In this document: one piece after another, positions 6,424 through 13,268 of the stretch
How the letters are laid out: each line of letters starts with the position of its first letter
Numbering within the stretch: position 1 is the first letter of the stretch
NCBI GenBank assembly: GCA_035633415.1
Contig: DASQEZ010000225.1
Span: 1 to 14,273, forward strand
From: Fodinibacter sp035633415
GTDB lineage: Bacteria; Actinomycetota; Actinomycetes; Actinomycetales; Dermatophilaceae
Length of the DNA stretch: 14,273 bases
Direction: 5' to 3'
Translations under genes and position numbers: made by a program
The notes under the pieces: model-generated
Databases searched by the model: none
The model's input: the letters and a program-made list of their open reading frames with translations, nothing else
Told to the model about the DNA's origin: nothing

Positions 6424-6464
6424 ATGAAATCGGAACATGTGTCATATGCACTATCGTCATGGGT
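6389..6464. promoter_or_regulatory. Divergent promoter region, LysR gene and small gene
   Basis: This 76-base gap is about 51% A+T, far above its surroundings. TATCGT at 6452-6457 is a -10 element 7 bases before ATG 6465 of the LysR gene, giving a leaderless transcript. TGTGTCATATGCA at 6438-6450 fits the T-N11-A pattern with TG/CA ends favoured by LysR regulators, so autoregulation is plausible. No clear -10 for the minus-strand gene is visible. Confidence 0.5.
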
Positions 6465-7373
6465 ATGGACACCGATTCGCTCCGCTGGTTCCAGCTCGTC
6501 GCCGACGGCTACACGGTCACCGAGGTGAGCGACGTGTTCGGGGTCAGCCAGCCCGGGGTGTCGCGGGCCCTGGCCCGGCTCGAGCGGGAGGTGGGCACCC
6601 CGCTGCTGCGCCGTTCGGGCCGGGTGCTGCGGATGACGCACGCGGGCACGGCGTTCAAGCGGCACGTCGACAGCCTGGTCAACGACCTCGACGACGGGCT
6701 GGCGGCGGTCGACGAGCTGGTGGACCCCGAGGGCGGGGTCGTCACGCTCGCCTTCCCGCTCAGCCTCGGGTCGTGGCTCGTGCCGGGGCTGCTGCGGGCC
6801 TACCGCGAGGAGCGCCCGAGGGTGCGCGTCGTGCTCCAGCGCACCGCGGTCGGCGAGAGCGGCGAGGTGTCCCAACAGCTCGCGACCCGGCGGGCCGACG
6901 TCGAGCTCACGACCCACCGCGTCACCGGCCCGGGTGTCGAGTGGCGCCGCATCCTGGTCGAGCCCCTCGTGCTCGCCGTGCCGATCACCCACCCCCTGGC
7001 CGGGCATGACGAGATCTCGCTGGCCGACGTGGCCGGCGAACCCTTCGTCATGCGCCGCGGGCCCTCGGGCATGCGCTCACAGACCCTCGCACTGTGCGCG
7101 GCCGCGGGCTTCGAGCCCCGGACCGCCTTCGATGCCGACGACCTCCCGACCGTGCGAGGCCTGGTGGCCGCAGGGCTCGGTGTGGCGGTCGTCCCGGCGA
7201 TGGGCCTTCCGGTGCCGACCACGTTCGCGCGCACCCGGATGCTTCCCCTGACCGACCCGGACGCGGAGCGCGAGGTCGGGGTCGCCTGGGTCACCGGGCG
7301 CCCGCTGCTGCCCTCGGCGGAGTCGTTCCGGCGGTTCCTGCTGACCGGCGACGCGGCGGCGATCCTCGGGTGA
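6465..7373 (+). CDS. LysR-family transcriptional regulator
   Basis: The 302-residue protein has the LysR winged helix-turn-helix at residues 4-62 (helix-turn-helix about 17-36, VTEVSDVFGVSQPGVSRALARLE) followed by a periplasmic-binding-like effector domain (about 86-295, VTLAFPLSLGSWLVPGLL onward, including LVEPLVLAVPITHPLAG). The length is normal. The effector is unknown; LysR proteins often control the divergent gene, here the 77-residue protein. ATG 6465 is chosen because a TATCGT -10 element ends 7 bases upstream; ATG 6459 is nearly adjacent, while upstream in-frame starts would be antisense to the small gene. The stop at 7371-7373 directly abuts the GAGAAT hexamer that may serve the ParA gene. 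Confidence 0.95.
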   Translation: MDTDSLRWFQLVADGYTVTEVSDVFGVSQPGVSRALARLEREVGTPLLRRSGRVLRMTHAGTAFKRHVDSLVNDLDDGLAAVDELVDPEGGVVTLAFPLSLGSWLVPGLLRAYREERPRVRVVLQRTAVGESGEVSQQLATRRADVELTTHRVTGPGVEWRRILVEPLVLAVPITHPLAGHDEISLADVAGEPFVMRRGPSGMRSQTLALCAAAGFEPRTAFDADDLPTVRGLVAAGLGVAVVPAMGLPVPTTFARTRMLPLTDPDAEREVGVAWVTGRPLLPSAESFRRFLLTGDAAAILG

Positions 7374-7379
7374 GAGAAT
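7374..7379 (+). promoter_or_regulatory. Possible -10 element of the ParA gene
   Basis: GAGAAT begins one base after the LysR stop and would give a start of transcription near 7386 and a leader of about 30 bases to ATG 7416. The hexamer matches only the weaker GANNNT form also seen before the beta-CASP gene. Confidence 0.3.
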
Positions 7380-7402
7380 CGGGTCCCGTCCCGCGGACCC
7401 AT

Positions 7403-7408
7403 GGAAGG
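7403..7408 (+). promoter_or_regulatory. Shine-Dalgarno deciding the ParA start
   Basis: GGAAGG lies 7 bases before ATG 7416. It sits just inside a possible earlier start at ATG 7401, so it favours 7416 as the true start. Confidence 0.5.
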
Positions 7409-7415
7409 CCCCCTG

Positions 7416-8189
7416 ATGGCGCCCAAGCGCAAGGCCACGATTCTCGCCCTCGCGAACCAGAAGGGCGGGGTGGCCAAGACGACCTCGGTGGCCTCGCTGG
7501 GAGCCGCGTTCGCGGAGCACGGCCGCCGGGTGCTCCTCGTCGACCTCGACCCGCAGGCCTGCCTCACCTTCAGCCTCGGGGTCGACCCCGACGCGGTCGA
7601 GTCCTCGATCCACGACGTGCTCATCGGCGGCACCGCGATCAAGGACGTCGTCGTCGGCTGTGAGGAGGGGGTCGACCTGGTACCCAGCACCATCGACCTC
7701 GCGGGCGCCGAGGCGGTGCTGCTGTCCCGCCCAGCACGCGAGTACGTGCTCCAGGGCGCCCTCGACGACGTCAAGCGCGACTACGACATCATCGTGCTCG
7801 ACTGCTCACCGAGCCTGGGCGTGCTCACCCTCAACGCGCTCACTGCCGCCCACGGCCTGATCATCCCGATGCCGTGCGAGATGCTCAGCCACCGCGGCGT
7901 CGGGCAGCTGCTCGACACGGTGCGCGACGTCAAGAAGATCCTCAACAAGAAGCTGCGGGTGCTCGGCATCCTCCCGACCCTCTACGACGGGCGCAGCCTG
8001 CACTCCCGCGAGGTGCTCGAGGACGTCGGCGGGCGCTACGACCTGCCGGTGCTGCTGCCCCCGATCCCGAAGACGGTGCGGTTCGCCGAGGCGCCGGCGG
8101 TGGGGCGCTCCATCCTCTCGACGGCCCGCAGTTCCAAGGGTGCCAAGGCCTACCGCGAGGTCGCCGCCGGAATTCTGAACGGGCTCTGA
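7416..8189 (+). CDS. Orphan ParA/Soj-family ATPase
   Basis: The 257-residue protein is a ParA/MinD-type ATPase. It has the deviant Walker A KGGVAKTT (residues 16-23, signature lysine K16), Walker A' VLLVDLDPQA (39-48) and a Walker B region DIIVLDCSPSLG with D129. Such ATPases dimerise on ATP and bind DNA non-specifically to position chromosomes or other cargo. No ParB, centromere-like repeat or plasmid gene is present, so the cargo is unknown; the position near the helicase gene recalls the soj/parA-like gene Rv3213c of M. tuberculosis, not the origin-linked parAB locus. ATG 7416 follows a GGAAGG sequence; ATG 7401 would add five residues. It lies on the same strand as the LysR and dehydrogenase genes, 18 bases before the latter. 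Confidence 0.94.
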   Translation: MAPKRKATILALANQKGGVAKTTSVASLGAAFAEHGRRVLLVDLDPQACLTFSLGVDPDAVESSIHDVLIGGTAIKDVVVGCEEGVDLVPSTIDLAGAEAVLLSRPAREYVLQGALDDVKRDYDIIVLDCSPSLGVLTLNALTAAHGLIIPMPCEMLSHRGVGQLLDTVRDVKKILNKKLRVLGILPTLYDGRSLHSREVLEDVGGRYDLPVLLPPIPKTVRFAEAPAVGRSILSTARSSKGAKAYREVAAGILNGL

Positions 8190-8195
8190 CCGACA

Positions 8196-8201
8196 TAGAG
8201 T
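8196..8201 (+). promoter_or_regulatory. -10 element for leaderless alcohol dehydrogenase transcript
   Basis: TAGAGT lies in the 18-base gap after the ParA stop and ends 6 bases before ATG 8208, so the dehydrogenase probably has its own leaderless transcript. A poor -35 candidate, TTCTGA, lies 17 bases upstream at 8173-8178, inside the ParA gene. Confidence 0.5.
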
Positions 8202-8207
8202 TGGTGG

Positions 8208-9257
8208 ATGCCGACCACGACCCCCGCACTCATCGCCGACTCCGCGACCTCCGGTTTTCACCAGGGCACCATCGAGCGGCGCGACCTGCGCCCGGACGAC
8301 ATCCGGATCGCCATCTCCTTCGCCGGGATCTGCCACTCCGACATCCACACCGTGCGTGAGGAGTGGGGCCCGGCCCACTTCCCGCTCACCGTCGGCCACG
8401 AGATCGCGGGCACCGTCGTCGAGGTCGGGGACGAGGTCACCCGCCACTCGGTCGGCGACCGCGTCGGCGTCGGCTGCCTCGTCGACTCCTGCGGCCAGTG
8501 CGAGCCCTGCAAGGACGGCATGGAGATGTTCTGCACCAGGCCGTCGGTCGGCACCTACAACGCGCAGGGCTACGACGGCGAGTGGACCATGGGCGGCTAC
8601 GCCCAGGAGGTCGTCGTCGGCGAGCGCTTCGTGCTGCGCATCCCCGACGCCATGGAGCTCGACGTGGCCGCGCCGCTGCTCTGCGCCGGCATCACCACCT
8701 ACTCGCCGCTGCGCAGGTGGGGTGCGGGCACGGGTCGCTCCGTCGCCGTCGTCGGTGTCGGCGGCCTGGGCCACATGGGCGTCAAGATCGCCGCGGCCAT
8801 GGGCGCGACCGTCACCACGATCTCCCGCTCGGACGCCAAGGCCGACGACGCCCTCGCACTCGGTGCGACGACACACATCGCGTCCTCCGACGTCGAGGCG
8901 ATGAAGGCGGCCCGCGGCACGTTCGACATCGTGCTCAACACCGTCAGCGCCGACATCCCGATCGCCGACTACGTGCGGCTGCTCAAGCCGTCCGGCGTCG
9001 TGGTGAACGTCGGCCTGCCGCCGGCTCCCTACTCCATCCCTCCCGGCTCGCTCATCGGCGGCAACAAGGCCGTCGCGGGCTCGCAGATCGGCGGCATCGC
9101 CGAGACCCAGGAGATGCTCGACTTCTGCGCCGAGCACGGCATCGCCGCGACCATCGAGGTCGTCGACGCGGCCGACGTCGACGCCGTCTGGGACCGGGTC
9201 GTCGAGGGCGACGTCCGCTACCGCGCGGTCATCGACACGAGCACCATCACGGGCTAG
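8208..9257 (+). CDS. Zinc-dependent NAD(P) alcohol dehydrogenase (cinnamyl alcohol/YahK type)
   Basis: The 349-residue medium-chain dehydrogenase reduces aldehydes or oxidises alcohols. Catalytic zinc ligands are C42 (GICHSD), H64 with E65 (GHE) and C159 (LLCAG). The structural zinc site is complete: C95, C98, C101 and C109 in the CGQCEPC...C array. The Rossmann nucleotide site is GVGGLG (183-188), and the following strand ends ISRSDAK, where Ser-Arg and the Lys suggest NADPH preference as in the cinnamyl alcohol dehydrogenase group. Length is typical. The physiological substrate is unknown; such enzymes are broad aldehyde reductases. The start is set by ATG 8208 with TAGAGT 6 bases upstream. 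The stop TAG shares the palindrome CTAG with the stop of the convergent beta-CASP gene. Confidence 0.96.
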   Translation: MPTTTPALIADSATSGFHQGTIERRDLRPDDIRIAISFAGICHSDIHTVREEWGPAHFPLTVGHEIAGTVVEVGDEVTRHSVGDRVGVGCLVDSCGQCEPCKDGMEMFCTRPSVGTYNAQGYDGEWTMGGYAQEVVVGERFVLRIPDAMELDVAAPLLCAGITTYSPLRRWGAGTGRSVAVVGVGGLGHMGVKIAAAMGATVTTISRSDAKADDALALGATTHIASSDVEAMKAARGTFDIVLNTVSADIPIADYVRLLKPSGVVVNVGLPPAPYSIPPGSLIGGNKAVAGSQIGGIAETQEMLDFCAEHGIAATIEVVDAADVDAVWDRVVEGDVRYRAVIDTSTITG

Positions 9258-10645
9258 TCGAGCCGCACGCGCTCCCCGTGGCGCGGGACGACCGCGCACC
9301 AGCCGAGCTCGTCGCCCACCCGCCGGGCCAGGGCGTCGGCGGCCTCCTGCTCGCCGTGCACCACGTAGACCGCCTGCGGGGCGGGGTCGCACCGGCCGAG
9401 CCACTCGAGCAGCTCATCGGCATCGGCGTGGACCGAGAACTCCTCGTCGGCGACGACCTCCGCACGTACGGGCACGTACCGGCCGTGGATCTTGACCTGC
9501 CGGGCGCCCGAGAGCAGGTCGCGGCCACGGGTGCCGACGGCCTGGTAACCGGTGAGGACGACACAGTTGCGTGGGTCCCCGAGCTGGTGCGCGAGGTGGT
9601 GCACGACCCGGCCACCGGTCGCCATCCCCGACGCCGAGATGATGACGCAGGGGTGCTTGGGCTCGTTGAGCGCCTGCGACTCGGTGGCGGTCCGCGAGAT
9701 CCGCAGGTCGGGCACCCCGAAGGTGCGCGGGTCCCAGCCCCGGGGCAGGAGGGTGGGGTCGACGTCGGCCAGGGCCCGGCGGTAGACCTCCAGGGCCCGC
9801 AGCGCCATCGGGCTGTCGACGTGGACCGGCACCGTCGGCACCAGCCCCTGGGTCATCAGGGCGCCGACACGCAGCAGCACCAGCTCCGTGCGGTCGATCG
9901 CGAAGGCCGGGACGAGCACGCTGCCCCCGCGCGCGACGGTGCGCCTGATCGCGCTCGCGAGCACGTCATCGGCGGGGTCGGTCGGCGGGTCGGGGTGGGT
10001 TCGGTCGCCGTACGTCGACTCCACGACGACCACGTCGGCCCGTGGCGGGTTCTCCCGCCGGGGGACGAGCGGGTGGTCGGGGCGGCCCAGGTCCCCGCTG
10101 AAGAGCACGCGTGCCCCGTCCGCGTCGAGCAGGGCGCTGGCGGCGCCGAGGATGTGGCCCGCCGACCGCAGGGTCACCGTGACGTCGTCGGTGAGCGGCA
10201 CGTCGTCGTGCAGCGGCACCCGGTGCAGCAGCGGCAGGGTGCGCTCGACGTCGGCCGCGTCGTAGAGCGGCAGGGCGGTCTCGTGCCGGGAGGTGCCCGC
10301 CTCGTTGGCGTAGGCGGCGTCCTCCTCCTGCAGGTGCGCGCTGTCGCGCAGCACGATGCCCGCGAGCTCGGCCGTCTCGGAGGTGCACAGCACCGGGGCG
10401 TCCAGCCCACCCCGCACGAGGCGGGGGAGGTAGCCGCAGTGGTCGAGGTGGGCGTGGGTGAGCACGACCCCGTCGAGCGTGGCCGGGTCGACGGGGAAGT
10501 CGTCCCAGTTGCGACGCCTCAGCTCACGCAGGCCCTGGTAGAGGCCGGCGTCGACGAGCACCCGTGACGCTGCGGTCTCGACGAGCAGGCGGCTCCCGGT
10601 CACCGTGCCGGCAGCCCCCCAGAAGGTCAGCGTGGGGCTGGTCAC
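9254..10645 (-). CDS. Beta-CASP metallo-beta-lactamase RNase (CPSF73/Ysh1-like)
   Basis: The 463-residue protein has a metallo-beta-lactamase domain with the zinc motif HAHLDH (residues 64-69) and later His and Asp ligands in SAGHILGA and SGDLGRPD, a beta-CASP insertion, and a C-terminal RMMBL part with SASGMATGGRV, FSVHADADE and VYVVHGEQE. This is the layout of CPSF73-like bacterial nucleases such as Thermus TTHA0252, without the extra C-terminal domain of RNase J. It probably cleaves RNA in the cytoplasm. I take GTG 10645 as start because GAGAAT (minus strand) ends 7 bases upstream, which would make an alternative GTG at 10675 lie upstream of the promoter; the 10 extra residues there are not family-like. 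The helicase gene lies upstream on the same strand, separated by a strong hairpin. Confidence 0.94.
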   Translation of the reverse strand: MTSPTLTFWGAAGTVTGSRLLVETAASRVLVDAGLYQGLRELRRRNWDDFPVDPATLDGVVLTHAHLDHCGYLPRLVRGGLDAPVLCTSETAELAGIVLRDSAHLQEEDAAYANEAGTSRHETALPLYDAADVERTLPLLHRVPLHDDVPLTDDVTVTLRSAGHILGAASALLDADGARVLFSGDLGRPDHPLVPRRENPPRADVVVVESTYGDRTHPDPPTDPADDVLASAIRRTVARGGSVLVPAFAIDRTELVLLRVGALMTQGLVPTVPVHVDSPMALRALEVYRRALADVDPTLLPRGWDPRTFGVPDLRISRTATESQALNEPKHPCVIISASGMATGGRVVHHLAHQLGDPRNCVVLTGYQAVGTRGRDLLSGARQVKIHGRYVPVRAEVVADEEFSVHADADELLEWLGRCDPAPQAVYVVHGEQEAADALARRVGDELGWCAVVPRHGERVRLD

Positions 10646-10652
10646 GACATCG

Positions 10653-10658
10653 ATTCTC
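10653..10658 (-). promoter_or_regulatory. -10 element for leaderless beta-CASP transcript
   Basis: On the minus strand this reads GAGAAT and ends 7 bases before GTG 10645, giving transcription start at the start codon. It is a GANNNT variant rather than the TANNNT seen at most other genes here. Confidence 0.4.
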
Positions 10659-10724
10659 GTCCTCGCGAGCGCCACTGGACAGGGCCGCGGGAGCCTCGTG
10701 CCTCACATCCTGCGGTCGGGCGCG

Positions 10725-10767
10725 GACGACGAGGGCCGCACCGGCAACCGGTGCGGCCCTCCTCGTC
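10725..10767 (-). terminator. Strong hairpin terminator after the DEAD-box helicase gene
   Basis: A 14-bp perfect stem (AGGGCCGCACCGG core) with a 3-base loop is extended by one mismatch and five more pairs, so 19 of 20 positions pair. It begins 10 bases after the helicase stop. No T-tract follows on the minus strand, as is common for actinobacterial terminators. It should insulate the downstream beta-CASP gene. Confidence 0.8.
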
Positions 10768-10776
10768 GTGCCCGGG

Positions 10777-12405
10777 TCAGCTGGCGGTGTCGCCCGAGGG
10801 GCTGCCACCGCGGGTGCGCCGGCGGCTGCGGTTGCGCTTGGGGCGGTCGGCACCCTCGGTCGGTGCGTCGCCGTCGCGCGATGCCGGTCGCGAGCTGTCA
10901 CTGCGCGACTCGCCCCCACGGCCACCACCACGGTTGTCGCCCCCACGGCCACCACCACGGTTGTCGCCACCGCGCCCACCGCGGTCGCCGCCGGAGGACG
11001 GACCGCGCCGGCCGGCGCCCTTGCCGGTCTCGCCGAGGTCCTCGAGCACCTCGGCGCCCAGGCCCTCGCGGGTCTGCTGCGCGCGGGGAAGGCGGCCCTT
11101 GCTGCCCTCGGGGATGTCGAGGTCGGAGTACAGGTGGGGTGAGGAGGAGTAGGTCTCCTGGGGCTCGGGCATGCCGAGGTCGAGCACCTTGTTGATCATC
11201 GCCCAGCGGTGCAGGTCGTCCCAGTCGACGAAGGTGACCGCGATGCCGGTGTTGCCGGCGCGGGCGGTGCGCCCGATCCGGTGCAGGTAGGTCTTCTCGT
11301 CCTCGGGGCACTGGTAGTTGATGACGTGCGTGACGTGCTCGACGTCGATGCCGCGGGCCGCGACGTCGGTGGCCACCAGGATGTCGACCTTGCCGTTGCG
11401 GAACGCGCGCAGCGCCTGCTCGCGGGCGCCCTGGCCCAGGTCACCGTGGATCGCCGCGGCGGCGAAGCCACGCTCGGCGAGGTCGTCGGCCACCTTGGCG
11501 GCGGTGCGCTTGGTGCGGCTGAAGATGATCGTCAGGCCGCGCTCGCGGGCCTGGAGCATGCGGGCGAGCATCTCGACCTTGTCCATCGCGTGGGCGCGGT
11601 AGACGAACTGCTCGACGGCCTTGACCGTGTGCGCGTTCTCCTGGTCGTCACCCATCGCCCGGATGTGCGTGGGCTGGCTCATGTAGCGGCGGGCCAGCGC
11701 GACCACGGCGCCCGGCATCGTGGCCGAGAACAGCATCGTCTGGCGCGACGCGGGCGTGAGGGACAGCAGGCGCTCGACGTCGGGGAGGAACCCCAGGTCG
11801 AGCATCTCGTCGGCCTCGTCGAGCACGACGACGCGGGCGTGACCGAGGTCGAGGTGGCCCTGCTTGGCGAGGTCGATCAGGCGACCCGGGGTTCCGACGA
11901 CGACCTCGACGCCGCGCTGCAGCGCCTCGACCTGCGGCTCGTAGGCCCGGCCGCCGTAGACGGTGAGCACGCGCACGCCGCGCTTCTTGCCGGCCCGCTC
12001 GAGGTCCCCCGCGACCTGCACGGCGAGCTCGCGGGTGGGGGCCACGGCCAGGGCCTGCGGCTTCCCGGCGAACGGCATCGTCGCGAAGGCCTCGTCCTTG
12101 GGGGAGGTGACCCGGTTCAGGATCGGGATGCCGAAGCCGAGGGTCTTGCCGGTGCCGGTCTTGGCCTGGCCGATGATGTCGTGGCCGGACAGCGCAACCG
12201 GAAGGGTCATCGCCTGGATCGGGAAGGGGCTGGTGATCTTGTGCTCGGCGAGCGCGTCGACGATGTCCTGGTGGATCGGGAAGTCGGAGAACGAGGCGAC
12301 GGGCGGGGCCTCGAGCACCGTCTCGGCGACGGTCTCCTCGAGGGTGGCCTCGGCGGCGCTCTCGTCGTCGGGCAGTTCGGTGGTGGCGTCGGTGACGTCG
12401 GTCAT
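10777..12405 (-). CDS. DEAD-box ATP-dependent RNA helicase (RhlE-like)
   Basis: The 542-residue helicase unwinds RNA duplexes using ATP. Motifs in order: Q motif around F39 to Q64, Walker A AKTGTGKT (81-88), PTREL (123-127), TPGR (172-175), DEAD (196-199), SAT (227-229), then in the second RecA domain IIFSRTKRTA, VATDVAARGID and HRIGRTAR. The first 35 residues are acidic. The last 110 or so form a disordered Arg/Gly tail with GGDNRGGGR repeats and a basic end (KRNRSRRRTRGG), likely an RNA-binding extension. ATG 12405 is preceded by GGAAGAG 4 bases upstream and by a leader of perhaps 150 bases. From memory the M. tuberculosis counterpart by position is Rv3211 (rhlE). The gene diverges from the ferritin-like gene and ends at a strong hairpin. 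Confidence 0.97.
   Translation of the reverse strand: MTDVTDATTELPDDESAAEATLEETVAETVLEAPPVASFSDFPIHQDIVDALAEHKITSPFPIQAMTLPVALSGHDIIGQAKTGTGKTLGFGIPILNRVTSPKDEAFATMPFAGKPQALAVAPTRELAVQVAGDLERAGKKRGVRVLTVYGGRAYEPQVEALQRGVEVVVGTPGRLIDLAKQGHLDLGHARVVVLDEADEMLDLGFLPDVERLLSLTPASRQTMLFSATMPGAVVALARRYMSQPTHIRAMGDDQENAHTVKAVEQFVYRAHAMDKVEMLARMLQARERGLTIIFSRTKRTAAKVADDLAERGFAAAAIHGDLGQGAREQALRAFRNGKVDILVATDVAARGIDVEHVTHVINYQCPEDEKTYLHRIGRTARAGNTGIAVTFVDWDDLHRWAMINKVLDLGMPEPQETYSSSPHLYSDLDIPEGSKGRLPRAQQTREGLGAEVLEDLGETGKGAGRRGPSSGGDRGGRGGDNRGGGRGGDNRGGGRGGESRSDSSRPASRDGDAPTEGADRPKRNRSRRRTRGGSPSGDTAS
10911..10964. repeat. Perfect 27-bp tandem duplication in the helicase tail
   Basis: Two identical 27-base units (10911-10937 and 10938-10964) code, on the minus strand, for two copies of the nine-residue unit GGDNRGGGR. 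A diverged third copy follows from 10965. Identity at every base, including third positions, suggests recent duplication or ongoing slippage. Confidence 0.85.
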
Positions 12406-12559
12406 TGGTCTCTTCCGGTCGGCGGGCGCTCGTGCGCCTGCTCAGGGGCTGTGGGCCGATCGGAGGTCTTCGGGAGCGGGCTGCGTCCGGGACACCGGGC
12501 GCTCGCCGCGTCAAGGAAATCGAGTCTTCGTGCCGACCGGGCACCGTGGGACACCCGCC

Positions 12560-12575
12560 ACTCTACCGTTAGGCT
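12560..12575. promoter_or_regulatory. Back-to-back -10 elements, helicase and ferritin-like genes
   Basis: On the plus strand TAGGCT (12570-12575) ends 8 bases before ATG 12584, giving a nearly leaderless transcript; GGGACA at 12548-12553 is a plausible -35 with a 16-base spacer. On the minus strand TAGAGT (12565-12560) could serve the helicase with a leader near 150 bases. The hexamers are 4 bases apart, so each promoter's -35 region lies across the other's transcribed side. Confidence 0.45.
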
Positions 12576-12583
12576 CCGCAGCC

Positions 12584-13252
12584 ATGGAGCACACGTCGAT
12601 CGAGGACCCCGCCTACCACGCCGCCGTCGTGGACCTGCTGGGCGTCCTCGCGTACGGCGAGCTGACCGCCTTCATCCGGATGGCGGTCGACTCCGACCTG
12701 GCGCCCACGCTGCACCTCAAGTCGTCGATGGCGGGCCTGGCGAACACCGAGTACGTGCAGTACACGGTGCTCGTCGAGCACATGCGGTCGCACGGCATCG
12801 ACCCGGATGCCGCGATGGCGCCCTTCGTCGTGCCCTTCGCCGCCTACCACGAGCGCACCAGGCCCAAGGGCTGGCTCGAGGGCCTGGTCAAGGCCTACGT
12901 CGGCGACGGCATCGCCAAGGACTTCTACCGCGAGATGTCGGTCTTCGTCGACGACGACACCCGTGAGGTCATGGCCCGCGCCCTCGACGACGCGGGGGAG
13001 TCGGACTTCGTCGTCGGGGTCGTGCGCGACACGCTCAAGACCGACCGCACCGCGAGCGGGCGGCTGGCCCTGTGGGGGCGGCGGCTGATGGGCGAGGCGC
13101 TGTCCCAGGCGCAGGCCGTGGCCGTCGAGCGCGACGCGATGTCCGCCCTGCTGGTCGGGGGTGGGGTCGACCTCGCCGAGGTGGGCCAGATGTTCACCCG
13201 CCTCACCGACAACCACGCCCGCCGGATGGCGCGCCTGGGCCTGTCCTCCTGA
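12584..13252 (+). CDS. Ferritin-like protein of the MiaE_2 family
   Basis: The 222-residue all-helical protein belongs, by overall pattern (LLGVLAYGELTAF at 18-30, KGWLEGLVKAYVGDGIAKDFYREM, then ALSQAQAVAVERDAMSALL), to the actinobacterial ferritin-like group related to tRNA hydroxylase MiaE. Members are presumed di-iron proteins; the substrate is unknown. E26 and E56 occupy likely first-pair ligand positions, but the partner position expected to be His (E-x-x-H) reads E56-Y-V-Q59 here, so the metal site may be altered. Length fits the family. ATG 12584 is supported by TAGGCT 8 bases upstream. It diverges from the helicase, the same pairing I recall in mycobacteria (Rv3210c beside Rv3211), and is followed by a bidirectional hairpin shared with the GlsB-type gene. 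Confidence 0.9.
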   Translation: MEHTSIEDPAYHAAVVDLLGVLAYGELTAFIRMAVDSDLAPTLHLKSSMAGLANTEYVQYTVLVEHMRSHGIDPDAAMAPFVVPFAAYHERTRPKGWLEGLVKAYVGDGIAKDFYREMSVFVDDDTREVMARALDDAGESDFVVGVVRDTLKTDRTASGRLALWGRRLMGEALSQAQAVAVERDAMSALLVGGGVDLAEVGQMFTRLTDNHARRMARLGLSS

Positions 13253-13268
13253 ACCTCGCACCCACGAG

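Noticed and set aside
7416..8189. Plasmid partition locus or integrated element marker
   Set aside because: There is no ParB, replication gene, integrase or flanking repeat, and composition matches the surrounding chromosome.
8363..10567. 734-codon plus-strand open frame over the dehydrogenase and beta-CASP genes
   Set aside because: It overlaps two well-supported genes in other frames, is Arg/Gly/His-rich and has no domain; long open shadow frames are expected at this GC content.
12564..12569. TACCGT as the -10 of the ferritin-like gene
   Set aside because: It is a possible match but TAGGCT at 12570-12575 has the better distance to ATG 12584 and resembles the other leaderless promoters.
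11209..12966. 585-codon plus-strand open frame opposite the helicase and into the ferritin-like gene
   Set aside because: It is antisense to all helicase motifs and out of frame with the ferritin-like gene; low-complexity Asp/Gly/Val content marks it as a shadow.
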